Below, one piece after another: positions 30,601 through 38,500 of a stretch of 64,000 nt of DNA (the first letter of the stretch is position 1; each line of letters opens with the position of its first letter). This DNA comes from GCA-2718035 sp964435285 (GTDB lineage Bacteria > Bacteroidota > Bacteroidia > Flavobacteriales > TMED113), in contig CAYSYA010000008.1 of the NCBI GenBank assembly GCA_964435285.1, positions 34,334 to 98,333 of the forward strand, given 5' to 3'. The notes beneath the pieces were generated by a model. That model was not told the origin of the DNA, searched no databases, and saw only the letters and a program-made list of their open reading frames with translations. The translations under genes and the position numbers were made by a program.

Positions 30601-32585
30601 GATCTCAAGTAAATAATGTTTCATCTGGGGGTTCTGTAAATTTTGAAAATTTAACATGGGATTTAAATAATGATGGTTTTATTGATCCATACACCGTTTT
30701 AATTACTGATTCAAATGGCTGTCAACTACTAATAGAGTCAATTTTTGTTTCTTACAGTACAGGTATATTTGAAGTTTTACCATCTCCTTTATACAATATT
30801 CCTCCAACATGTTCTTCAAATAATGATGGTAGTTTATTAATTGGATCAATTGAAGGAGGTGAGTTACCATACCAAGTAATTTGGTCCAGTGATAATGGAT
30901 TTTCATATTCGTATATATGGTCTGAAGATGGTATTTCTATTGCAAATTTAAATCAAGGTGGAACCCCTGGTGATATCGATGGTGATGGTATTTACAATTA
31001 TTTAGACAATAATATTGATGGTGATGCATTAGATAATGACGATCCTTTAGAAGATGATATTGATGGAGATGGCATATCAAATGATAATGACCCAAATCCT
31101 TATGGAAATGGTACTGAACTTGGAGGTGTTCTATCTGAAGATATTTATTATTTAACAATTATTGATGCGAATGGATGTGAATCACAATACGAATATATTT
31201 TAGAATCTGAACAACCTGAGTATAACGCATATATATCGGATTTTAATGGATTCAATGTTTCCTGTGGATACAATGATGATAATTGTGAAAATTTAGAAGA
31301 AAATGCAATTTTAACAATCAGTGAAATAGAATTTGACTTTAATGCAGGTCCACCAAGTTTACCATTTTGGCCCTCATATGAAGCGTTTCCTATTTCTATT
31401 GTATTGAATGGTGAAGAAATAGGAACAATCGAAGGTAATCAAGACTTACCTTATCAAATTTCAGACCTAGCACCAAATATTATTGGAGGTGATTATATTT
31501 TGGATTCTTATGAAATTAATTTAATAGATAATAATAATTGTTTAATGCAATCAATCAATTTAGATTTAATAAATAATGAAGGATTTTTTGATGTAACTGC
31601 ACCTGAACCTTTAGATGTTTCATTATCTATTGGTGAGTGTCCCGAGTGTCAAGATGCAGAAAATGGTTCAGTTGAAATCATTTTTAGTGGAGGTGTTGGT
31701 ACTGGTGGTGGATATAACTTTTATTTTGATCAAAATGGTAATAATGATATAATCTATGCTAATGACTTAGACGGAGATTGTATTCCAAATTATATTCCTG
31801 GTACAAATTATCCGTTTGATATTGATATTGATGGTGATGGAATTCTTAATATCTCTTCAGATATTGATGGTGATGGAATACAAAACTTTAATTCAGATAT
31901 TGATAATGATGGAATAGATAACGGTAAAGACGAAGATATAGATGGAGATGGTATTCTTAACATAAATGATAATTCCCCAATTGGAAATAATGCTCAAGAG
32001 ATTGACATTAATAATGACGGTATAGTTGATTATACAATTGTTTATCTTGATAATGATGTTGATGGTGACGGTTTACCAAATTTAGTTGACTCTGATCCCT
32101 TTAATATTGAAGATCTTGGTGACATAAGTGTTGATCTTTCTCCAACGGGAAATATTAATATTGAAGGAACTGACGGATCATGGATAATTGATAACTTGCC
32201 TTACGGTGAATATTTAGTTGGAGTTTCTGATTCAAATGGCTGTATTTCTGAAACCTTAATAAATATTTCTGATGAATATTGTCAATATGAAGTATATGAT
32301 TGGATAAATTGTTTATTTATTCCTTCTGTATTTACCCCTAATATGGATGGAGTAAATGACTTCTGGGAAATATATAATATAGAATTATATGAGCCTCAAA
32401 TATTATTAAAGGTATATAATAGATGGGGACAAACTGTATTTGAGAGGGAAGGAGAGTACAGTTCAACTCTGTGGGATGGAAATAGTATGAACGGAGAACA
32501 ATTAGAAGTTGGAACGTATTATTATGTACTTGAATTAAAAGAATATGATAAAAAGTATAATGGTCACATTGTAATAAAGAGATAA
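21690..32585 (+). CDS. Giant SprB-repeat cell-surface adhesin with T9SS type B C-terminal domain
   Basis: Cell-surface filament protein of 3631 residues. SprB-type proteins are displayed by type IX secretion and are the adhesins propelled in flavobacterial gliding. A signal peptide (residues 1-27) and an unassigned N-terminal domain (about 28-210) lead into roughly 25-29 SprB repeats (about 210-3535). Each repeat has a Cys-Gly-Asp start, an SGGxPPYxYxW core and an LxxGxYxxxVTDxNxC end. Six islands of DxDGDG calcium-type repeats interrupt the array. The last 92 residues are a CHU_C domain: CLFIPSVFTPNMDGVNDFWE, YNRWGQTVFE and GTYYYVLEL. It is followed after 3 bases by a second adhesin and then a PorP/SprF gene. 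It is best called SprB-like; orthology to SprB itself is unproven. Confidence 0.93.
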   Translation: MILKSKIHHLLFTVFFLFSFLGTLHSQNTIDFNLNYIDYSGAVTGNVGENISIPVQAIFYQEEGRCEGAFGPCSAFLINSLDPTIDVDFTIRELQDVQFEAFGGGNLNNDFSGNGSIGFEDLLTEFEIWPPDSSITNCEYTPVPGSNSFIASNICADDVDNITNSIGQFVVEMVATFPTECDDAPSDGINDNQAFWFLQFNLFFPEEISISSTSSNSCGFNTSCNGSNDGEITAIVSGGVPPYNYEWTDESGNIISNTQTASNLSVGFYTVTVTDDSDNFIFDSNGDGEGITCSETFEVTEPDQILISLSSFEEDISNLELDCFGDTDGSIFVDVSGGCAPYNYSWSNGLSSEDIEGLSVGSYTLIVTDSNNCSVEFTQEITEPSGIIISKNIENSIDSDGCNNLGSIDIDVSGGTPFNGSSPYLYEWSVDSDGNGSPDIVISNDEDINGLSADTYFITVTDALGCQETNVFTITWPGPFAVVIEETSNLELSCFGDCDGIINISASGGSGDYLYSWSSLSGGEVPLDQINNQNLTNLCSGEYSITITDNFFPDCTWNEQIVITEPDQELIISDIDGIINLDCFEDCDGELDITVQGGTEPYSFSWSNGETTEDINNLCSGTYTITVTDFNGCETLTSVDINQPDNPLFLTSNSIDNTCFNDCLAFIDIELSGGTPPYIYSWQGPDGFSSTDENLSNLCSGIYSLTVLDQNNCLIEDSFEILEPEELQVTIEISENNGFNISCFGGSDGTVNLTPSGGSGSYDILWSTGQTTEDLVGLTAGSYDVSITDQNNENCFIVETIILNEPSEIQVSLTSSDLTCFEICDGSISSSVLGGISEFTYEWTGPNGFVSNEQNLSNLCAGIYNLNVLDDNNCIQSSSIEIFQPEILTSNINIIPPACSGYPACVTIDSFGGTGDNYTYTFYEDAGNQGPLDNCTPEPEDILLEPSISDGCFNLVSGDYFVITTDENDCCIVNSFSISPAADVSVDINEVPDCYPNDSYLILSGWTPPLETYTVVIFDNDTDNDGLSNINSNNNPLDEDIDNIDGLNINDDDIDGDGIPNIDDYIDLDGNGVFNLGDVNTQYLFSNPPMYDFVYDQQADINCGDFLGGVWDGNGSGPGTCNEFPLVYDGGSTVVLIIAENGCFNFQVVSNDNDIYLPIGTSNEINSPSCYGETNDITFINNDIDEDGILNDNDEDIDGDGILNIDDNDINGDGCLDDGTYTNEQCETCGCSGSILINILEDEDYVAPYTVYVSSQVYDQENNLIFESQNSDSDLFDLDDSYTWFNLGDPDDDNDGLFDYEDLFPFDFDNDGVDDCTGPIFDCDNDGILNNDDPDMDNDGLLNEDDDLFSISNLINNNFISVYDLDNGISTNDSDGNGIIDQLIINNLCVGEYIYVVQDSNGCESNPVIFQIEEVDDLVVDVNTGQEPPILCFGECNGFIDISVSGGTAPYSFLWSNGETTEDLSDLCPGFYSVTITDSNGCCEIIERTIEEVPEIEILIDSFTENLDCFGDCNGQINIDVSGGNQPYSFFWFGPDGFFSNDEDLTDLCAGTYTLEVIDSTIGLDGNGCVSSIEVEINEPEELTALFDVTGSCFNEPDGSINMTISGGSPGYDVLWSNGETSEDLNNLSTGSYTVTITDQNLCTYTNTIDINQSDQIVITELHSDFDGFGVSCNGSSDGFIDVSVSGGGGIFSYDWSNGAITEDLNNISAGIYSLIVTDQNGCTETIEVELTEPEGIDITYTSSDYNGFGVSCNGLSDGFINITVNGGTGFYNYTWTSTNGFSSNDEDISNLTAGTYFLTVSDENDCSIEIEVEITEPDELSVSVSLIQNIQCNYCEESGSVLSGNDEGRISISISGEVGDYSYDVFDNNGLVISGTTEGNTIFETSEPGEYYFVVTDFNNCNTITTETINITQPEQLCIDDVLINNSSCFSFLFNDASIELNVSGGTPPYSFDWSSNVPGPGIPNSSLIDNLSAGTYSVIITDSNNCEIISESYDITEPDPLSLSICSDAFVCCDGNNGTIVATASGGDPNYTYTLFNSSVNPPIIIGFNQVGLFNGLQSGEYLVVVTDSSWSEELSEIDPNACSISETIIINESCPVIEVVNQEDAGCSEEANLFFDISGGVLPYFIYVDGIETDTLYENSSNYLIPLTSGSHDIYITDSNIDILNACDTINNSCLSETINVNVDIIDAVYEIDEIIINQPLCPGDDGTMTILASGSQPPIGEQANFEFGVDTNNDGILSLFEVQAAYFSDYVEENEFGSNYLFTVPYISSGEYLFNSFEYFDCSESGSFTINEVNDIDFENFFVSVDAVCYNASGSAYVSLQDIEGGTPPFDVNWFLIDPDFGTLIEDPNGNGNGNSLYAGNYIVQITDGNDCSYEHNFTINQPEEELLANLEVYDPICYNNNSCSGSVTSYSTGGQGNNYTYTWFDSNNNIIISGGINSLNNLCTGDYSVEISDGVCNPIIQNFSITEPNEINVNITTELLCNGDMVVLPDNPNIPNLTVNTTINSSVEPISIYWFNNTVPNTNTPILIEDSFGNINLNTNALDIDGDGVLNVLDPDLDGDGLNNNNFIQNPNTNEDIDPLGYGNGNWWPYLSSNNLDSNISDNGYSISPVDGLYAGSYYLYIIDSNGCFSEMIYNIEEPDPLTVSWNESDIDTLIECYGANNGSIGIIIEGGTPIDDDSWPFPYYYTTWINTETTSSFSTQEISIDTLGPGTYVIEIEDANGCTTQTEEIIIAESDPLVISEVNVSDYNNFGISCFGANDGAIQVFVQGGIGPYVYNWTGPNGFNSNSSFLSNLGPGTYNLTVTSNLPQASLGDGCVQYLEIEITEPQEILISETHSDYNGFGVSCNEGTIGLENPCDGFINIDVVGGVPPYSYQWSGDSFSTNQDLSSICSGSYTLTVIDSNNCEENITIELTEPDNITFNQSIGLDVTPASCKNGNNSDGIISLNIDYIQGGVPPYSITLLETGSQVNNVSSGGSVNFENLTWDLNNDGFIDPYTVLITDSNGCQLLIESIFVSYSTGIFEVLPSPLYNIPPTCSSNNDGSLLIGSIEGGELPYQVIWSSDNGFSYSYIWSEDGISIANLNQGGTPGDIDGDGIYNYLDNNIDGDALDNDDPLEDDIDGDGISNDNDPNPYGNGTELGGVLSEDIYYLTIIDANGCESQYEYILESEQPEYNAYISDFNGFNVSCGYNDDNCENLEENAILTISEIEFDFNAGPPSLPFWPSYEAFPISIVLNGEEIGTIEGNQDLPYQISDLAPNIIGGDYILDSYEINLIDNNNCLMQSINLDLINNEGFFDVTAPEPLDVSLSIGECPECQDAENGSVEIIFSGGVGTGGGYNFYFDQNGNNDIIYANDLDGDCIPNYIPGTNYPFDIDIDGDGILNISSDIDGDGIQNFNSDIDNDGIDNGKDEDIDGDGILNINDNSPIGNNAQEIDINNDGIVDYTIVYLDNDVDGDGLPNLVDSDPFNIEDLGDISVDLSPTGNINIEGTDGSWIIDNLPYGEYLVGVSDSNGCISETLINISDEYCQYEVYDWINCLFIPSVFTPNMDGVNDFWEIYNIELYEPQILLKVYNRWGQTVFEREGEYSSTLWDGNSMNGEQLEVGTYYYVLELKEYDKKYNGHIVIKR
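24743..24930 (+). repeat. TSP3-like calcium-binding repeat island 1
   Basis: Encodes several DxDxDG loops, including DIDGDGIPNIDDYIDLDGNG, inserted after a YTVVIF strand of one SprB unit. Asp-rich loops of this type usually bind calcium. Confidence 0.65.
25231..25340 (+). repeat. TSP3-like calcium-binding repeat island 2
   Basis: Encodes DIDEDGILNDNDEDIDGDGI and a following NGDG loop, again inside a SprB unit. Confidence 0.6.
25551..25735 (+). repeat. TSP3-like calcium-binding repeat island 3
   Basis: Encodes DPDDDNDGLFDYEDLFPFDF, then DNDGVDD, DNDGILNNDDPDMDNDGLLN; separated from the next conserved strand by non-repeat sequence. Confidence 0.6.
29329..29390 (+). repeat. TSP3-like calcium-binding repeat island 4
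   Basis: Encodes DIDGDGVLNVLDPDLDGDGL, a short two-loop island within a SprB unit. Confidence 0.6.
30971..31100 (+). repeat. TSP3-like calcium-binding repeat island 5
   Basis: Encodes DIDGDGIYNYLDNNIDGDAL and DDIDGDGISNDNDPNPYGNG; it follows the Trp strand and precedes the EDIYYLTIIDANGC strand of one SprB unit. Confidence 0.65.
31765..32100 (+). repeat. TSP3-like calcium-binding repeat island 6
   Basis: The longest island: about eight DxDGDG or DxDNDG loops (DIDIDGDGILN through DVDGDGLPNLVDSDP), just upstream of the last SprB strand and the CHU_C domain. Confidence 0.7.
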
Positions 32586-32588
32586 TAA

Positions 32589-35500
32589 ATGATAAATAAA
32601 TTATACATATTACTAATATTTTTAATTCCTTTAGTAGAATATGCTCAAGTTAATTATGAAACTGAAATTCAACCATTATTCAACAGCAATTGTATTGGCT
32701 GTCATTCCGGTGGATTTCCTAGTGGTGGTTTAAACTTAACGGATTTAAATAATCTTTTAGAAGGTAGTAATAATGGACCAGTAATTGTTGAAGGTAGTCC
32801 AAATTCAAGTCTTCTATGGCAAGAAGTTTTTGTAGGTTCTATGCCTCCTGGTCCAAATGATTTGAGTGAGGAACAAATAAATTTAATTGAACAATGGATT
32901 TTTGAATATTCTTCTTTTCAAAATAATGATTGTTTAGTTTTTGAATCTCTAAATCAATCTTGTGCTACAACTAATTCGATTGCTATACCAAATACAATGA
33001 CTACCGACATAGAAATTGGTGATGAAATAGGTTTATTTTATATAAATGAGTCAAATGAATTTATTTGCTCAAACACTATAATTTGGACAGGAGACACCAA
33101 TGCTTTGTCGGGATGTGGTGATGATACTGGTACAACTGCAGTAGACGGTTTTCAAACAGGGGACGAACTAAATTTTTTCGTATTAAAAAATGATGGAAGT
33201 ATTTATAATTTAACAGTTTCTTTCCAAGAAATTCCTGGTTTTGAATCAACATATATTCCAAACGGTCTAACGGCTATCTCATCTATGTTTATTTCAGATT
33301 TATATGCTACTGGATGTAATGATAACACAACTATTTTTGGATGTACGGATTCTTTAGCATGTAATTATAATGAAAATGCAACTGATGATGATGGTTCTTG
33401 TTTAATAATAGACAGCATTTGTGAAATATGTTCAGGTGAAACTGACGGAACAGGAACTGTAATAGATAATGATATCGATGATGACGGTATCTGTGATTCA
33501 GATGAAATTCTAGGTTGTACTGATTCATCAGCAATTAATTTTAATGAAAATGCAACAGATGACGATGGGTCTTGTATACTGGAGCTATTAGGTTGTATTG
33601 ATTCAACAGCTTGTAATTATAATGAACTTGCTAATACAGATGATAATTCATGCACATACCCTGAATTTGGATATGACTGTTTAAATGAATGTATTTATCC
33701 TGACCCTAATAACTCTGATAATTGTTTTTCAGATTATGAACCAATTACAATAACTAATTTAATATGGGATTTAAATAATAGTCAAGTAACAGTTGAGTGG
33801 ACCGGTGGTTTATCTATCCCAACAATTGAAATTGGTTTAATTGCAAATTATGGTTTTCCCTATGCAGTCGCATATAATATAGATTTTAACTTAGAAAATA
33901 ATGGTTCTTACACCTTTGAAATTCCATGTACAATAATATTAGACGCTAATAATGATGGAATTTTAGATGAAAATGTATTATTTGAGTACGCAATAAGTGT
34001 AGAACAAAATTTTAATAACTCAACCTTAGCACCTTGCAATGTTGTAACGAATGACTATTCATTTTGGGGTAATAATCTAGAAGGAATAGGGTGTAATGAT
34101 TGTAGTAATAATATTGTAACGTGTTCTCAAACAAATTTTTATACAAATTCTAATACTGATTTAAACCAACTTGCTCAGGTTAATCTATCTATTTGTACTG
34201 TTACAGGTTGTACTGATAATACTGCTTGTAATTATGACGACGATGCAAATACTGATGATGGTTCTTGTACTTATGTTGATGGTATATGTGAAACTTGTGA
34301 AAATGGTATCATTATTGATAATGATGCAGATAATGATGGGATTTGTAACGATGATGAAATAGTTCAAGTTAATGGTTGTACTGATGAAAATGCGTTTAAT
34401 TTTGATTCTAACGCTACTAGTGATGATGGTTCTTGTTGTTTTGTAAACGGATGTTCTCAACCAGATAACATTCTTTACAATCCAGATGCTTGTTTTTTTG
34501 ACGATCAACTTTGTGTTACAATCGTTGATTGTGATGATACAATTATTCCATTTACAACTATTAACAATGTTACTTGTTTCAATGAAGGTGATGGAACTAT
34601 TGAAGTTATTTTTAACTCAGTATTTGGAGGTACACCACCATACACAGTTGTTTGGGAACAATTAATAGATACTGATGGAGATGGAATCGATGACTCTCAA
34701 ACATTAATTTTTGACCCAAATAATGATGGTTTACTTGAAAATTTAGATGCTTCTAATTACAAAGTAACTGTGGTTGATGATTTAGGTTGCTCTGGAACTA
34801 CAATTGTAGCTGTCACACAACCTGCAGAAATAAATGTAAATTTTGATACAACTGAAATTCTTTGCAATGGTGATGAAAGTGATATAAGTATTGGTATCGA
34901 AGGAAACATTATGGATTATGATGTTTTAATTAATGGAAATTATATTGAAACAGTTAATGCTGGAAGCCCAACGATAACAAACGAAAATGATTTTGAATTT
35001 ACTGAGACAGGAACTAATAATACTATAATTATTTTTGGTTGTGATGATTCAGATTGTTCCGATGCTAATGGTGTTATTACGCCTGGTGATATAATAGGAA
35101 TTTTTTATGAGAATGTAAATGGTGATTTAGAATGTGGTGGTTCTGCTATTTTTAATGGAACAATTCCTTTTGCTGCTCTTTCTGGATGGCAAACTGAATT
35201 TGCCTCTGACAATGGTTTTGAAGATGGTGATCCATACATATGGTATTTGTTTGATACATCAGGAGATATTTATCAGCTGAACCCAAATTATGACTTAAAT
35301 CAAGGTGTTGATTATTTTACTCCAGGAGGATTTACTGTTATAACGAATTTTGAAGTTGGTACAATTCTTGGTTCAAATGACGATTTTTATTATACAACTC
35401 AGTCTGGTGAGTATATTATTGAGGTTTTAGCAGAAAATGGTTGTGTTGCTTCTACTACAATTTTAATAGACCAACCTAGTCCAATAGAGTTAATAAGTTC

Positions 35501-38500
35501 TGAAGTTTCTAATCCAACTTGTGGTGGTTCAATCAATGGAACTATTGATATTGAAATTTCTGGTGGAACTGGTTCATACAATTATGAATGGATTGGTCCA
35601 TTAGGAGATGTTATAAGTAATAATGAAGATTTAACAGCTTTATCACCAGGAACTTATTCTGTCACTGTAACTGACGAAAATAATTGTGTTTTCTCAAATT
35701 CTTTTGAAATAAATAATCCAGAAACAATTGAAGTTTCCTACAGTTATGAACCCATTTCTTGTAATGGTGAAAACACATCACTTACAATTGAAGTTAATGG
35801 TGGTGTTCCTCCATATATTATTGACTATAGTGGATTAGATCCAAATAATATATCAAGTGGTTTTTATACTTTTTCTGTTACAGATGATTTAGGTTGTTTA
35901 GAAACATTTAATGTTTCTATTTCAGATCCTGATGGAATTGCTATTAATTACCCAGCTGTAGAAACTGTTTGTTATGGGGAAACAAATATCCCGGTTGACT
36001 TTTCTATGTCAATTTCTGGTGGAAATCCTCCGTATTCATATGAATGGTTTGATAATAATGGTGTATCATTAGGAATTTTTTCACCATCTGCTACAGTTTC
36101 ACCAGGTGATTATTCAATAGTAATAACTGATTCTGATAATTGTGTATCAATTCCATCATTTTTTACTATATCAGAACCAGAACAAATTTCTGTAGATTTT
36201 GATTTAGATGCAATAAATTGTTTTGGTGAGACAGCAACAGCAAACTTTACAATTGACGGTTCACCTGGAAGTTATACAATATTTTTTAACGGTGAATCTG
36301 AGACCACAACAATAGGTTTGTCTGATATTTCTTTTGATTGGACTAATACTGGAGTAAATTCATCAATTGTGATTAGTGAAATAACAGGATTGAATTTAAA
36401 TGAAGGTGATTTAATAGGTGTATTTTACACATCTGCTAACGGGGTACAATGCGGTGGTTCGACTGCTTATAGTCAATCAACAGGTTTTCCAATTTCTTTA
36501 GCAGCTTGGGGTGAAGAAACAGGACAAGATAATGGATTTGTTAGTGGAGAAGAATTTTTATTTTTAATTAGTTCTGGCGGATTAGTATATGAAGTGGAGG
36601 TAGAGTTTAATTTAGATTTACCAGGTTTTACTGATGTTTTCGAAATTAATGGATTAACTCAAATAGAAAATATGAATGTTACTGGAGTATTCTCTGATGG
36701 TCCAGACTTTAGTTTTGATTCATTAGAAGAAAATAATTATTTTGTTGAAATTCTTGATGGTAATGGTTGTTCTTGGGATTCAACAATTGTTGTTAATGAT
36801 GCAAGCCAGTTAATTATCTCTAATGAAATTATTAGCAATGCATCTTGTTTTGGAGAATTAGCTGAAATAAATTCTTCAGTTTTTGGTGGTGAACCTCCTT
36901 ACACTTATCAATGGCAAAATATTATTAATGGTCAAATTATTTCATCACAACCACAACCTGAGCTTGAAGCAGGTTCATACTTCTTTATAGTTACTGATAG
37001 CAATGGTTGTTCAGAAATTAATTTAGTTGAAGTTCCTCAAGAATCAGGGGATATTAATATAAATTTTCAAAGTGAAACATGTGCTAATGAGAATAATGGT
37101 TTTATTAATAGTTGTGTAGATTGGGAGGGTTCTATTACTTTTTCGCTTTCAGACTCTTCAGGTTTAATTAATGAGATTAATATCGATGGAAATGGTTTGC
37201 AAACATGTAATATATTTGAAAATCTTTCACCATCAAATTATATATTATCTGTTGTTAGTTCTGATGGATGTATTGTAACTGAAGAAATTGATATTGAGTC
37301 TGCTGATCCTATTTTAGTTGCTTTTGATACAAATCCAGCCCAATGTTTTGATCAACCAACTGGAACAATTTTCATTGATGAAATCATTGGAGGAAACCCA
37401 CCATTTGAAATCGATTGGAATGGAGTTGATACTGAAGCAGTTTTGCCAGGCTTTCATTCATTTATAATAACAGATCAAAATGGTTGCTCAAAGACTTTTA
37501 ACTACTTTATAGGTAATTCTCCTAATATAAATACTAATCCAACAGTTGTACAAAACAATTGTTTTAATGGTGAAGAAGGTTCGATCAATTTATCTGTCAC
37601 AGGTGGAAACCCTCTTTATGATTATATATGGACTAATTCTTCCGGTGATATTATTGGATATAATTCTAGTATTTCAAATCTTTCTTCTGACTCATATTTC
37701 GTAGAAATAACTGATGCAAATGGATGCACTTTTAATGAATCATACACTATAACAGATCAAAATGAAAATTTTGTTGTTTTAGTAAATACAGTTCCAGCAA
37801 ATTGTTATGCTGGTGAAGGTACAGTTTCTGCAAGTGTTTTAAACCAAAATAGTTTAAATTATAATTTTATATGGCCAAACGGAGTAACAAACAATGGTCA
37901 AGATGTTTCATTACCAGCTGGTAATTATAATCTTTTAGTAGTCAATAACTCTTCCGGGTGTACTATTACTCAACCCTTTACTATAAATCAGCCTGAAGAA
38001 TTTATAATTGAAGTTTTCTTTGATGAAATACTTTGTTTTGAAGATAATAATAATGATGGACTAAATGACTTAACTACTTCTGTAAATGCTTTTATAAGTG
38101 GTGGAGCAGATTTTGATATTGATGGTGATGGTATTAATAATGACATTGATAATGATATTGATAATGATGGTGTGGTAAATGATTTAGATGATGATATTGA
38201 TGGTGATGGAATATTAAATGACTTTGATGATAATGGTTTAATATGGATAGATGGTGATATAGATAATGATGGTATAGTCAATGATGAAGACTCTGATTGG
38301 GATGGGCAAAATATTTTTGTAGATAATAATTTCTTGTCACCTGGAATATACTTTGTATACTCTTTCGATAGTAATGGATGTTATTCTATAACAGAGTTTG
38401 AAATTACCTCACCTGAAGAATTTATAATTGATGTTTATCCAAATCAAATTCAATGTTATGGAGAATATGGAACAGCTGACTTGTCTATTTCAGGGGGAAC

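Larger units (their letters stand above)
22318..32300 (+). repeat. SprB repeat array of the 3631-residue adhesin
   Basis: About 25-29 units of roughly 80-130 residues, diverged at DNA level. The shared pattern is C-x-G-x-x-DG, then SGG-x2-PY-x-Y-x-W, then L-x2-G-x-Y-x3-VTD-x-N-x-C. I counted them by the SGG core. The range is uncertain because several units are degenerate (for example near 24410, 28330 and 29200). Confidence 0.8.

Noticed and set aside
30466..31158. Three minus-strand open frames opposite the giant adhesin
   Set aside because: They are shadows of SprB/TSP3 codon bias (long Leu/His/Gln/Tyr runs) with no start signals of their own.
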